The notes: generated by a model not told the origin, from the letters alone. 64,000 nt of DNA from Nitrospira sp. ND1 (GCF_900170025.1 NZ_FWEX01000006.1:2943236-3007235), one strand, 5' to 3'; positions 8,887-17,405 are shown, numbered from the stretch's first letter. Numbers and translations: made by a program.

Positions 8887-8987
8887 AAAAATCCCTTTAA
8901 AAATCATGTGCGTGAGGGATTTTGATTAACACAGCGTAGTTGGTGTGTCAATTCAAAATACGTACTTAAACCGTTGGGAGAATCAAG

Positions 8988-9104
8988 ATGGAAGCTGCTC
9001 AGGATGACGTCCAAGTTAAGATCGGAAAAATGATTTTCTACATCACCCTGGCAGTGAGTCTTTGGTTTTTTTACTGGTTCGGCGGGATTCAGTGCCCTTG
9101 CTGA
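8988..9104 (+). CDS. 38-residue single-helix membrane miniprotein with C-terminal CPC
   Basis: ATG 8988 to TGA 9102-9104, with GGGAG about 7 nt upstream. It has a charged N-terminus (EAAQDDVQVK), a transmembrane helix (about 15-31, rich in Trp/Phe/Tyr) and the C-terminal tail GGIQCPC. The terminal Cys-Pro-Cys is notable and could bind metal or haem, or form a disulphide on the outer face. It lies 237 nt before the bd-like oxidase 2 gene in the same direction. No family is recognised. Confidence 0.6.
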   Translation: MEAAQDDVQVKIGKMIFYITLAVSLWFFYWFGGIQCPC

Positions 9105-9154
9105 TCCGGTATTCTGGCCTGGGAAATTGTTTATCAAGTTGAGGGGGGTTTGAG

Positions 9155-9277
9155 ATGGGCCAAACAATTGTGTATGTCGTCGTATCCGTTTTGATCTGCG
9201 TCTCGTTTTTTGCAGCGGTTGATCATTTTCTGATGGACGCGCAGGGTTTGGACTTTTGGTATCTCCTTCGAAAGTAA
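9155..9277 (+). CDS. 40-residue single-helix membrane miniprotein
   Basis: ATG 9155 to TAA 9275-9277, preceded by a G-rich Shine-Dalgarno (GAGGGGGG, about 6 nt away). Hydrophobic helix at about residues 4-22 (TIVYVVVSVLICVSFFAAV), then a DHFLMDAQGLDFWYLLRK tail. The helix-then-charged-tail layout is similar in general form to SecE or CcoQ-like small subunits. I do not assign a family. It lies 50 nt after the 38-residue gene and 63 nt before the bd-like oxidase 2 start, so the three are probably co-transcribed. Confidence 0.6.
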   Translation: MGQTIVYVVVSVLICVSFFAAVDHFLMDAQGLDFWYLLRK

Positions 9278-9340
9278 TCATTCGGAGGGTAGGGCTTTGA
9301 AGTTGTTGTTCACATACGCGATGTATCAAGGAGGTAACCC

Positions 9341-11260
9341 ATGGGCTCTGTAACCCGCACGAAGTTGATGTCGATCATGGCGCTAGGCGCAATGATCGGC
9401 CTCCTCCTCTTGCCTATTCTGGTTGCGATCCCTGCCCTTGCTAGCGACGGTGGCGCTCCTGCTGCCGGCGTGAAGAAAGAGGGTGGTGACGCAAAGGTTG
9501 AGAAGGGTAAGGACGTTTATTACAAGACGGAAGGTATTGTCTCGGGCCCACCGGCTCCTAAGACAACGGACAGCGAGAAGGACTATCCTCGATACAATTT
9601 CGAGAGTCGCGTCCTGCTCTGGTTTGCCAACCAGCAGCACCTTTACTATGGTAGCTTCGTCTTGGCTGTTCCTATTTTCTGTATGGTCATCGAATTTATG
9701 GGGGTCGTGACCAAAGATAAGGCGATGGCTAAGCGGTATGATCAGCTGGCGTACGACTTTATTAAGATCAGTCTGACGGCCTACTCTCTGACGGCCATCT
9801 TGGGCGGAATTCTGATCTTTACCTTCCTGACTCTCTATCCAGCCTTCTTCCAGTATCTCTCGGGTATCTTTAGGCCGGTCATGCATATTTATGCATTGAT
9901 GTTCGTGGCCGAAAGCGGAACTCTCTACATTTACTATTATGGCTGGGACAAGATGAAGGAGGGGTTCCTGAAATGGATTCACCTCAGCATGTCCGTCGTC
10001 CTGAACGTCATCGGTACGATCTTGATGTTCCTGGCGAATTCATGGATCGGCTTCATGATGTCTCCTGCCGGCGTTGACGAGCAGGGCCGGTATCTCGGTA
10101 ATATCTGGCACGTGATCCACACCGCGTTGTGGAACCCGCTCAATCTCCATCGCATTCTCGGTAACATGGCCTTCGGTGGTGGTGTCGTGGCGGCCTATGC
10201 GGCCTATCGGTTCTTGTCGGCTAAGACCGATGAGGAGCGTGCTCACTACGATTGGATGGGTTACATCGCGATGGCTCTCGGTGTGGCGTTCCTGATTCCG
10301 TTGCCATTCGCGGGTTATTGGTTGATGCGTGAGGTCTATGCCTATCGGCAGCAGATGGGTATCACCTTGATGGGCGGATTGTTGGCTTGGTTGTTCATCA
10401 TTCAGGCAACCATGATCGGAATTCTGTTCTTGAGCACCAACTACTATCTCTGGCAAGCGCTTGGCCGGATGCGTGGTGCGGAAAAATATCAGCGCTACAT
10501 TAAGTATCTCGTGTTCCTGCTCACGTGCGGATACCTGGTCTTTATTACGCCGCATACCATCGTTATGACTCCCGCCGAGTTGAAGGCGATGGGTGGCCAG
10601 CAGCATCCAGTGCTGGGTAACTATGGCGTGATGTCGGCCAAAAACGGCGGCATCAATGTCATTATCACGACAACCGTGTTGAGCTTCGTGTGGTATATGC
10701 GAGGCAATAAGGTTTCGACGGTGTCGTGGTCGAAGTTCGGCAATATCTTCATGGGCTGTTTCTTCTTCTTTGCGTACCTCAACATCATTATGTTGGCTGT
10801 GTACGGCTACTATATTCCGGCGAACGTACGCGTCGGCTTGTCCGTTCCGCAGGTGGCTACTACGCTGTCGTGCCTGTTCTTCATGTTCGCGCTTAACAGC
10901 GTCATGATGAAGGGTGCCAAACAGATGGGACCGATTGAGTGGGGTAAGATTTCTGCCCGGTCTCAATACGCGCTCATCATGTTGGCCACGGCTTTCACGT
11001 GGATGATGGGTCTGATGGGATACATCCGATCCTCTGTCCGCCTGTTCTGGCACGTCAATGAAATTATGCGTGACAATTCACCTTGGGCCTACACCCATAC
11101 GGTGGGCTTCGCTGCGAACATGATTTCGGCCAACGTGCTGTTCTTCTGGATTTCAATTATGTTCGTGTTTTGGTTAGGGGCCCTTGGTGCTAAGAAGGCA
11201 CCGGCCGAGGCGAAGGCAGCTGTGCCTGGCAGGGCGGCAGCACCAGCAGTTGGTCACTAA
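9341..11260 (+). CDS. Cytochrome bd-like oxidase subunit I homologue (copy 2, cytochrome c-linked unit)
   Basis: 639 residues, start fixed by a perfect AAGGAGG 6 nt upstream. N-terminal signal/anchor (about 12-35), a periplasmic Lys/Ala-rich stretch, then about 13 helices. It matches copy 1 (3943-5811) throughout and shares QQHxYxG (His100), the HTALWNPLNLHR block (His270), YWLMREVYAYRQQMG, PHTIVMTPAELKAMGG and GYIRSSxRLxWHVNE. These His positions are candidate haem ligands. Unlike canonical cytochrome bd there is no cydB; instead two cytochrome c genes and an NxrC-like gene follow. Inference: a cytochrome c-oxidising or quinone-linked oxidase of the type described as bd-like in Nitrospira. 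Oxygen reduction is not shown by sequence alone. Confidence 0.75.
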   Translation: MGSVTRTKLMSIMALGAMIGLLLLPILVAIPALASDGGAPAAGVKKEGGDAKVEKGKDVYYKTEGIVSGPPAPKTTDSEKDYPRYNFESRVLLWFANQQHLYYGSFVLAVPIFCMVIEFMGVVTKDKAMAKRYDQLAYDFIKISLTAYSLTAILGGILIFTFLTLYPAFFQYLSGIFRPVMHIYALMFVAESGTLYIYYYGWDKMKEGFLKWIHLSMSVVLNVIGTILMFLANSWIGFMMSPAGVDEQGRYLGNIWHVIHTALWNPLNLHRILGNMAFGGGVVAAYAAYRFLSAKTDEERAHYDWMGYIAMALGVAFLIPLPFAGYWLMREVYAYRQQMGITLMGGLLAWLFIIQATMIGILFLSTNYYLWQALGRMRGAEKYQRYIKYLVFLLTCGYLVFITPHTIVMTPAELKAMGGQQHPVLGNYGVMSAKNGGINVIITTTVLSFVWYMRGNKVSTVSWSKFGNIFMGCFFFFAYLNIIMLAVYGYYIPANVRVGLSVPQVATTLSCLFFMFALNSVMMKGAKQMGPIEWGKISARSQYALIMLATAFTWMMGLMGYIRSSVRLFWHVNEIMRDNSPWAYTHTVGFAANMISANVLFFWISIMFVFWLGALGAKKAPAEAKAAVPGRAAAPAVGH

Positions 11261-11296
11261 TCAAAGCGCAAGAAATGAATCAATGAGGGAGGGTGT

Positions 11297-11337
11297 CTGG
11301 CTATCGCGTAGCCAGAGCCTTCCCCTCCTGCAGGAGG
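11297..11337 (+). promoter_or_regulatory. Hairpin pair masking the Shine-Dalgarno of the dihaem cytochrome gene
   Basis: Two inverted repeats lie between bd-like oxidase 2 and the next gene: CTGGCTA/TAGCCAG (11297-11303 with 11309-11315) and a 14-nt perfect palindrome CCTCCTGCAGGAGG (11324-11337). The right arm of the second is the AGGAGG ribosome-binding site of the GTG start at 11346. In RNA a 5-bp stem with a UGCA loop would hide it. Translational tuning of cytochrome versus oxidase is inference. Confidence 0.45.
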
Positions 11338-11345
11338 TTTGAGCT

Positions 11346-12659
11346 GTGATTGAACTCATTAAAGCGGCCGTAGCGATGGGCTGGCCTGCATTAGGGATTC
11401 TTGTGGCCCTAATGTTTTATTTTAAGGCCTCCATTTCGGATCCTGTTGCCAATAAGCGTGCGGTATTCAAGACATTCATCGGCACTATTGGCGCCATGCT
11501 TCTTTTTATGGCTATCGCCAATTACAAGATGAATTTCTTCGAAGAGTCCAGGCTTTTGCCCGTGTCTTTGGTTCTGATTACGTCTATGACGTTCATGATG
11601 GCGCTCTATTTCACGAATATCAGCGCCTTGCTGAAAATCGGCGGATTCATGTTCTTCATCGCCGCCGCTCTCTCAGGATATGGGAACTGGTTGCCCCAGG
11701 TTGAGGGTGGATTTCCGCCCATCGAAGAAAAGAAAGACTTCAGCAACATGCCCCAGACGGAGCTTGCTGACGAGGGCGAGAAGATTATTTTCGGTGGAGT
11801 CGGTCAGAATAAGGTTCAGGGCGCAATTGGTAAGGGCCAGTGTCCGCTCTGCCATGCTTTCCACAAGGGTATGTTGGGCGAGCGTGCACCAAACTTAGAT
11901 GGACTCCCAGAGCGTGCAGGGACACAGATCGAAGATCCTCGCTATCATAAGGGGAACGCTGCTGCTCGCGATTCCGATCAAAAGGAAGCATTTCCTGGGT
12001 CAGGAACGGCCGAGAATGGGCAGGAGTATATTGCTGAGTCGCATGCGTGTCCAAGCTGTTTCGTGGTTGCTGGTTATGGCGTGAAGGGAACCAATGACAA
12101 GGTTAGCCCGATGCCGTCTATCCATAAGCCACCGATCTCTTTGTCTTTGCCTGAGCTGGCCGCGGTAGACACCTGGTTATATATGAGGGAAGGGCGAGAC
12201 GCCCCTGGTTTTGACGAGATTGTCAAATCCTATGAAAAGTTCATCCCGGAATCGGATCGTCCAAAACCACCAACAGAAGGTGATGCAAAGCCTGGCGCCA
12301 GCGCCTTGATGGCGGACGGAACCGAACCAGTCGATCAGATTTTTGCAAAGGGACAATGTGTCGCGTGCCATACGATTCCTGGAATCGCTGGAGCGACCGG
12401 CACGATTGGTCCGAAGTTGGTCGAGGGAACGAATGCTCCACTGCGCATTAAAGACAAGGATTACAAGGGGAAGGCGAAAAGCGTTCCTGACTACATCATG
12501 GAATCCATTGTCGAGCCTAGTGCTTACGTTGTGAAGGGATTCCCCGACAACACCATGCCTAAGGTGTTCGGGCAAAAGCTTAGCGCCGGCGCCCTCAAGA
12601 AACTTGTAGATTACCTCTCGCAGGTACAGGAAGGGAAAGAGCCACCCAAGGCCTCCTAA
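11346..12659 (+). CDS. Membrane-anchored cytochrome c with two CxxCH sites and one CxxCF
   Basis: 437 residues from GTG 11346 (AGGAGG 8 nt upstream). The N-terminal third has four hydrophobic helices (about residues 5-115), followed by a periplasmic part with two cytochrome c-like domains. Haem c motifs are CPLCH at residues 166-170 and CVACH at 338-342. A third motif at residues 235-239 reads CPSCF, lacking the axial His, so it probably binds no ordinary haem c. Candidate distal Met ligands occur after each CxxCH (for example NTMPKVFG after the second). It follows bd-like oxidase 2 and precedes a second membrane cytochrome; together they likely pass electrons to or from that oxidase. Confidence 0.78.
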   Translation: MIELIKAAVAMGWPALGILVALMFYFKASISDPVANKRAVFKTFIGTIGAMLLFMAIANYKMNFFEESRLLPVSLVLITSMTFMMALYFTNISALLKIGGFMFFIAAALSGYGNWLPQVEGGFPPIEEKKDFSNMPQTELADEGEKIIFGGVGQNKVQGAIGKGQCPLCHAFHKGMLGERAPNLDGLPERAGTQIEDPRYHKGNAAARDSDQKEAFPGSGTAENGQEYIAESHACPSCFVVAGYGVKGTNDKVSPMPSIHKPPISLSLPELAAVDTWLYMREGRDAPGFDEIVKSYEKFIPESDRPKPPTEGDAKPGASALMADGTEPVDQIFAKGQCVACHTIPGIAGATGTIGPKLVEGTNAPLRIKDKDYKGKAKSVPDYIMESIVEPSAYVVKGFPDNTMPKVFGQKLSAGALKKLVDYLSQVQEGKEPPKAS

Positions 12660-12707
12660 CTGCGATGGGTATCTGGTTGCTACTGCGGAAGAAAGGGAGA
12701 TGAGGAC

Positions 12708-13745
12708 ATGAAAGCATTAATGTCGGTCGTGGCATTGATCGGCGTCCTGGGGTTGCTCATGTTGATCGGAATGATCTTCGGAGTGGTGCCCTCGAACACC
12801 GTCAGGCTCGTTGAGGGCTACATGCCCATGCAGGTACTGAGTGAGCTGGCCATCTTCGTGGCTGGGTTCACCGGCCTGAGTTATCTAGCCAACTCAATGG
12901 GAATTGCCTTCCCCCGGTTTTGGCAGGGTGTGTTGTTTTGGGCTTTTATCCAAGCCTATCTCAAGTTCCGTATCTATCCACCGATTCCATTTAGCGTTCG
13001 TGCCATGTACGGAACCGTATCGTTCGTAGCCGTGTTCATGTGGGTGTCGGCCAACGAAGAGGATTGGAAGAAATTCCGTCAGCCGATTCTCAATGTTTTG
13101 GATGCCAACACTGGATTCCATAAGGCACTCAGGACGATGTATCTCATTCTCTTACCGATTCTTATCGGCGGATTCTCATTCATGACCATGAAGCCGAGTG
13201 TGGATGAGCCGATTGAGCTCCGGACGGTACATCCGGCACCTCCAGCTAGCACGAAGGTGCACGGCAAGACCTACACCCTGCAAACGTCACAGAATCCGTA
13301 TCGGGTGAATCTCGAGGGCAAGTATGACCAGGCGTACAGCAATAAGCTGATCGTCGAACAGGGGATGGGACGACTGATGGCACCCAATGCCAACCCATGG
13401 GATGACAAGGCTGAAGGGTATCTGAAGTATGTTCGGGAAGGCGGCGAAATATTCTTCCAGAATTGTCACTTCTGTCACGGCGACAATTTGAACGGTCGCG
13501 GTCTCCATGCCTTTGCGTTCAATCCGATTCCCGCTAACTTCACAGACCCGGGAACGATTGCACAGTTACAGGAAACCTTCATTTTCTGGCGCGTAGCTAA
13601 GGGCGGAATTGGTTTGCCGAACGAAGGATTCCCGTGGGCCTCGGTTATGCCACCATGGGAACAGCACCTGACGACGGATGAAATTTGGAAGGTGATCCTG
13701 TTCGAGTATTGGCACACGGGATACTATCCTCGGACATGGGACTAA
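12708..13745 (+). CDS. Membrane-anchored monohaem cytochrome c
   Basis: 345 residues, start supported by AAGGGAG upstream. Four to five hydrophobic helices (about residues 3-160), then a periplasmic cytochrome c domain with one CHFCH site (253-257). It is followed by HGDNLNGRG and a candidate Met ligand in WASVMPPWE, a pattern of class I cytochromes in alternative-complex or NXR-type chains. It lies 48 nt after the dihaem cytochrome gene and 47 nt before the NxrC-like gene. With the preceding protein it forms a plausible membrane electron conduit. Confidence 0.75.
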   Translation: MKALMSVVALIGVLGLLMLIGMIFGVVPSNTVRLVEGYMPMQVLSELAIFVAGFTGLSYLANSMGIAFPRFWQGVLFWAFIQAYLKFRIYPPIPFSVRAMYGTVSFVAVFMWVSANEEDWKKFRQPILNVLDANTGFHKALRTMYLILLPILIGGFSFMTMKPSVDEPIELRTVHPAPPASTKVHGKTYTLQTSQNPYRVNLEGKYDQAYSNKLIVEQGMGRLMAPNANPWDDKAEGYLKYVREGGEIFFQNCHFCHGDNLNGRGLHAFAFNPIPANFTDPGTIAQLQETFIFWRVAKGGIGLPNEGFPWASVMPPWEQHLTTDEIWKVILFEYWHTGYYPRTWD

Positions 13746-13792
13746 TCCTGAATCTTACAAACAACCTGGGAGAACAGGTGGTGAGGTTAACA

Positions 13793-15577
13793 ATGAGCAA
13801 ACTTCGTATGAACGTAAAGGCGACGCCGATTTTCGGAGCAGCCTTAGGGGCCCTTATCCTCTCCGCGAGTGCGGTTGGGCTGGGCCATGCTGGAGATCTT
13901 CCGGAAGGCTTTTCAAAAGGGGAGTTGGCACCTGCTCCTCCCGCCGAGATGATCGAAGCTGGAAAGCGTGTCTATTTCACCAAGTGTGTCTGGTGTCACG
14001 GCGTGGATGGTGCTGGTGATGGGCCAGGTGCCGATCGTCTGTGGCCACGACCGAGAAATTTCAACCAGGGCACATTCAAAATCCGTCACACAGCGAGCGG
14101 AGAGTTGCCCCTGTTCAATTACAACGAGAAGACTCCTGATTCTGGGAAGAATGACCTGCTCGATACGGTTACGCATGGTCTCCCCGGTTCCGCCATGCCA
14201 CCGTGGGAAGGTATCTTGACCGAGGAGCAGCGGCTTCAGGTTTTGTCGTTTGTCACGACTCAGTTGGTCAAGGATCGAAAGTTTACTGACAAGCAGTCTG
14301 AGACACAGACGATTCTTCAACTTGGAACCATCAAACCTGCTGAGCCGACTGAAGAGAGCATTAAGAAGGGCGCCCAGCTGATTGTCGATAAGAAATGTAT
14401 TGAGTGCCATGGTGTGGAAGGGCGTGGGGATGGAAATGCTTTCAATTTGAAAGATGACTGGGGCTTTTCAATTCAACCGGCCGATTGGCACAAGTGTTGG
14501 AACTTCCGTGGGAGTCGCCAAGATCCTTATAATGTGCGGAATATTTTCCGTACCTTCTCCACGGGTGTAAACGGGACGCCAATGCCGTCATTCGCGGATA
14601 GCACGTCCGTTGAAGACCGTTGGAGCATTGCGAACTTCGTAAACTCGTTGTGTGAGCGCGATGCCGAGGGTAAGCCTCTTGGCATTGATCCTTTGACCGA
14701 CAAGCCGAAGATCAACTTCGTTGTTCCTTCTGCTCCAGTCGAGGGTGAAATTTCGAACGATCCCGAGAATGAGATGTGGAAGAAGCAGGGCCGTCGTTAT
14801 GTTGCGATGGGCGGTCAGATCACCCACAAGCCTCGTAACTTCGTCAATCGTATCGATGATATCTGGGTCAAGTCGTTGTACAACGAGAAAAACGTGGTGT
14901 ATCTGATCCAGTGGGATGACCGGACGAAGAGTGTCGCCGAGGGGAAACTTCCTTGGGCGCCTACTCAAGTCAATGTTGAGAACTTTGGTGTGAAGGAGCA
15001 AGCGCCTAAGACCGGAGAAGAAGGGTCAATTGCTGCTGCTCAGAACAATTATGCCGTCTATAACGATGGCATCGCGTTCCAATTCCCGATCAAGTGGCAA
15101 GAGATTCCTGCCCCGTTCAAGCCACGATATTTGTGGGGGGATGCGAAGTTCAACGCCGACATTCTGAAGTGGGAGGCGGATGGTTCTCTCCGGTCCTTTA
15201 AGGGGACTGGTTGGGATCAGGACTTTGAAGAACGTGATGACTTCGAAGAAAAAGTTAAGTTGTTGAAGTCAGAGTGGAAGAACGGACAGTGGACTGTCAT
15301 GATCTCCCGTCCGCTGAAGGGCGACAAGGATGATTATGATGAGTACACGCGGTTCGACATCGGTAAGTACATTCCGATGGTCTTCTTTGCCTGGGACGGA
15401 CACAACGGAGATGCGGGACGGAAGATGGCCGTATCGGCCTTCTATTACACGATCTTGCAGCCTCCGATTCCACAGGAAGTGTATATTTACCCAGCGGTTA
15501 TCGCAGTTGGCGTGGTGTTTTTGGAAGGCTGGATGCTGACCCGCCGAGCCAACAAGAAGAAGGGTAAGGTCCTCTAA
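13793..15577 (+). CDS. NxrC-like (ethylbenzene dehydrogenase gamma-type) protein fused to two cytochrome c domains
   Basis: 594 residues from ATG 13793, where a signal peptide begins (hydrophobic core about 14-34); the longer upstream frame would overlap the previous gene. Order: signal peptide, cytochrome c domain with CVWCH (65-69), second domain with CIECH (202-206), a haem-b-type domain of the DMSO-reductase gamma family from about residue 320, and a C-terminal transmembrane helix (about 565-583). The domain keeps the late AWDGHN...RKM stretch that holds the Lys ligand in NxrC and EbdC. It has no CMG motif at the place of the Met ligand. It closes the operon before a terminator. Confidence 0.75.
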   Translation: MSKLRMNVKATPIFGAALGALILSASAVGLGHAGDLPEGFSKGELAPAPPAEMIEAGKRVYFTKCVWCHGVDGAGDGPGADRLWPRPRNFNQGTFKIRHTASGELPLFNYNEKTPDSGKNDLLDTVTHGLPGSAMPPWEGILTEEQRLQVLSFVTTQLVKDRKFTDKQSETQTILQLGTIKPAEPTEESIKKGAQLIVDKKCIECHGVEGRGDGNAFNLKDDWGFSIQPADWHKCWNFRGSRQDPYNVRNIFRTFSTGVNGTPMPSFADSTSVEDRWSIANFVNSLCERDAEGKPLGIDPLTDKPKINFVVPSAPVEGEISNDPENEMWKKQGRRYVAMGGQITHKPRNFVNRIDDIWVKSLYNEKNVVYLIQWDDRTKSVAEGKLPWAPTQVNVENFGVKEQAPKTGEEGSIAAAQNNYAVYNDGIAFQFPIKWQEIPAPFKPRYLWGDAKFNADILKWEADGSLRSFKGTGWDQDFEERDDFEEKVKLLKSEWKNGQWTVMISRPLKGDKDDYDEYTRFDIGKYIPMVFFAWDGHNGDAGRKMAVSAFYYTILQPPIPQEVYIYPAVIAVGVVFLEGWMLTRRANKKKGKVL

Positions 15578-15605
15578 GTCGATACTCGAGCTAGAGGTGG
15601 TGTCG

Positions 15606-15639
15606 CGAGGGGGTGGGGAAACTCACCCCCTCGTTTTTT
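15606..15639 (+). terminator. Rho-independent terminator of the bd-like oxidase/cytochrome operon
   Basis: Perfect 10-bp stem CGAGGGGGTG (15606-15615) with CACCCCCTCG (15624-15633), an 8-nt loop and six T residues. It lies 29 nt after the NxrC-like stop and before mobA, marking the end of the respiratory operon. Confidence 0.92.
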
Positions 15640-15669
15640 ATGTGACTAGGATTTGGGGACTACATTGGG

Positions 15670-16290
15670 ATGAGCGAGCGCACCCTAGTCGATGTCACCG
15701 GGGTCCTCATTGCCGGTGGAAAGAGCCTGCGCATGGGGCGGGACAAACGCTTCCTGAAGGTGAACGGAGAGAGTGTCTTTGACCGGACGCTCTCTCTATT
15801 AATGGATACTTTCGTTGAGACGGTGGTTGTCCTCGCTGAACCAATCGAGTCACTGGAGGTTCGTGGCTGTCGAGTTGTCTATGATGTTATCCCGAACGCA
15901 GGTAGTTTGGGTGGTCTGTATACCGGGCTGTTAGCGGCCTCACAGCCGAGGATATTTGCCGTGGCCTGTGATATGCCATTTCTTCATGCCGAGGTGATTC
16001 GTTACATGGTCTCCTGTGATGAAACGGCCGATGTCGTTGTCGCGGAACTCGAGGGACAGTTCCAACCAATGCACGCAGTGTATTCCAAACGGTGCGCCGA
16101 ATTTCTCAAGGCGATGGCTGAACGTCAAAACTTGAAGATCCAGACACTGTATCGAAGTGAAGCATTACGAGTTGCGGTGTTAGGAGCGAATGCCCTGTCA
16201 TCTCTTGGGGTTGGTCTTCGTTCATTTCAGAATATCAATACGCCCGAAGATTTAGCACTCGCCAACGCACCGATATCTGACAAACCGTGA
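15670..16290 (+). CDS. mobA: Molybdenum cofactor guanylyltransferase
   Basis: 206 residues. It has the nucleotidyltransferase signature GVLIAGGKSLRMGRDK (about residues 11-26) with the GG and RMGxDK residues that bind GTP. AGSLGGLYTGL and AVACDMPFLHAE (the Asp of the metal site) follow, as in MobA. It joins GMP to Mo-molybdopterin to make the MGD form needed by DMSO-reductase-family enzymes, including NxrA further along this window. It overlaps the next gene by 4 nt (GTGA at 16287-16290). Confidence 0.9.
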   Translation: MSERTLVDVTGVLIAGGKSLRMGRDKRFLKVNGESVFDRTLSLLMDTFVETVVVLAEPIESLEVRGCRVVYDVIPNAGSLGGLYTGLLAASQPRIFAVACDMPFLHAEVIRYMVSCDETADVVVAELEGQFQPMHAVYSKRCAEFLKAMAERQNLKIQTLYRSEALRVAVLGANALSSLGVGLRSFQNINTPEDLALANAPISDKP

Positions 16291-17321
16291 CGAGCCAGGT
16301 TCCACAGGGCGGCAGCAAGCGTGGGGTGCTAGTCATTCACCCTGGGGCCCTAGGTGATGTGCTCTTGTCCCGCCCTGCTTTATGCGCAGTCCGGCACCAG
16401 TTTCCTCACCATGAGATTGCGTTTTTGGCCGGACAGTCCGTGGGAGCGCTCTTGTGTGGAGCTGGGGAAGTTGATCGAGTTTTCCCTCTTGAATCGTCAT
16501 ATTTGAGTGGACTATGGGCTGGGCCGGACAGCCTTTGTTCAGAATTTAGGGCATGGCTTGGCAATTGCGATATTGCAGTCGGATGGCTTCCGGACGCAGA
16601 AGGGGCCCTCTCGGCTACACTTCGGGCCTCGGGTGTTCAGTATGTCTGCCTGCAATCTGCTGCATCTACCGATCTGTGTGCCGAACACCAAGCGTCGCGG
16701 TATCTTGATGCCATTCAACTGAGCGGGACTAGTCAGCTAGTCGGTACTCCACTCGTTCTCTCTCCGGCTATTCGCGAACGCAGCAGGCTCGTTCTTCAGG
16801 CACTTATTCAAGAGAATCGGCACACGGTGGTGGTGATTCACCCGGGGAGCGGGAGCCCCCATAAGTGTTTAGATGCACGGCTTCTCGTGCCCGTGATTGA
16901 GTGGTTGTTCCAGGCCGACATGGCTCCCCTATTGCTGGAAGGCCCGTCTGATCGTGAGGCTGTGGAGCGCGTCCTCGCGACTATAAAGGTCGACGTGCCG
17001 GTCATCCGTGGGCTGGCTTTGTCCACAATGGCAGGGGTGCTGTCGCATGCGAAACTCTATGTGGGACACGATTCTGGCGTGACGCACCTCGCCGCTGCCT
17101 TGTCGGTTCCTACGATTGCTTGTTTTGGTCCTACTGATTCACGTCGTTGGGCTCCGCTTGGTCGCGCCGTGTCGATTGTATCTGGAGCGCCCTGTACCTG
17201 CCGGACTTGGAGTGCCGTGGCAGAGTGCCGTGAGCGCGTGTGTCTTCAGATCGCTCCGGAGCGCATCATTGAGGTCTGCCGACTGTTATTGTCAGAGCGA
17301 CGGACGGTTCCTGCCACCTAA
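16287..17321 (+). CDS. Glycosyltransferase family 9 (heptosyltransferase-like) protein
   Basis: 344 residues, GTG start overlapping the mobA stop. Family 9 features are VLVIHPGALGDVLLSRPAL at the N-terminus, VVVIHPGSGSPHKC at the start of the C-terminal Rossmann-like domain, and YVGHDSGVTHLAAALSVP followed by CFGPTD near the end (nucleotide-sugar binding). ADP-heptose is the usual donor in lipopolysaccharide core synthesis; the exact donor and acceptor are not known here. Coupling to mobA appears to be positional rather than functional. Confidence 0.85.
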   Translation: MTSQVPQGGSKRGVLVIHPGALGDVLLSRPALCAVRHQFPHHEIAFLAGQSVGALLCGAGEVDRVFPLESSYLSGLWAGPDSLCSEFRAWLGNCDIAVGWLPDAEGALSATLRASGVQYVCLQSAASTDLCAEHQASRYLDAIQLSGTSQLVGTPLVLSPAIRERSRLVLQALIQENRHTVVVIHPGSGSPHKCLDARLLVPVIEWLFQADMAPLLLEGPSDREAVERVLATIKVDVPVIRGLALSTMAGVLSHAKLYVGHDSGVTHLAAALSVPTIACFGPTDSRRWAPLGRAVSIVSGAPCTCRTWSAVAECRERVCLQIAPERIIEVCRLLLSERRTVPAT

Positions 17322-17405
17322 CTCGCGATCTTGTCTCTCATGTCATGGTGTGTTAGATTCCCAGTTTGATTTTCGCTGTTTCCACGCAGACTTAGAGGGG
17401 TTTTT

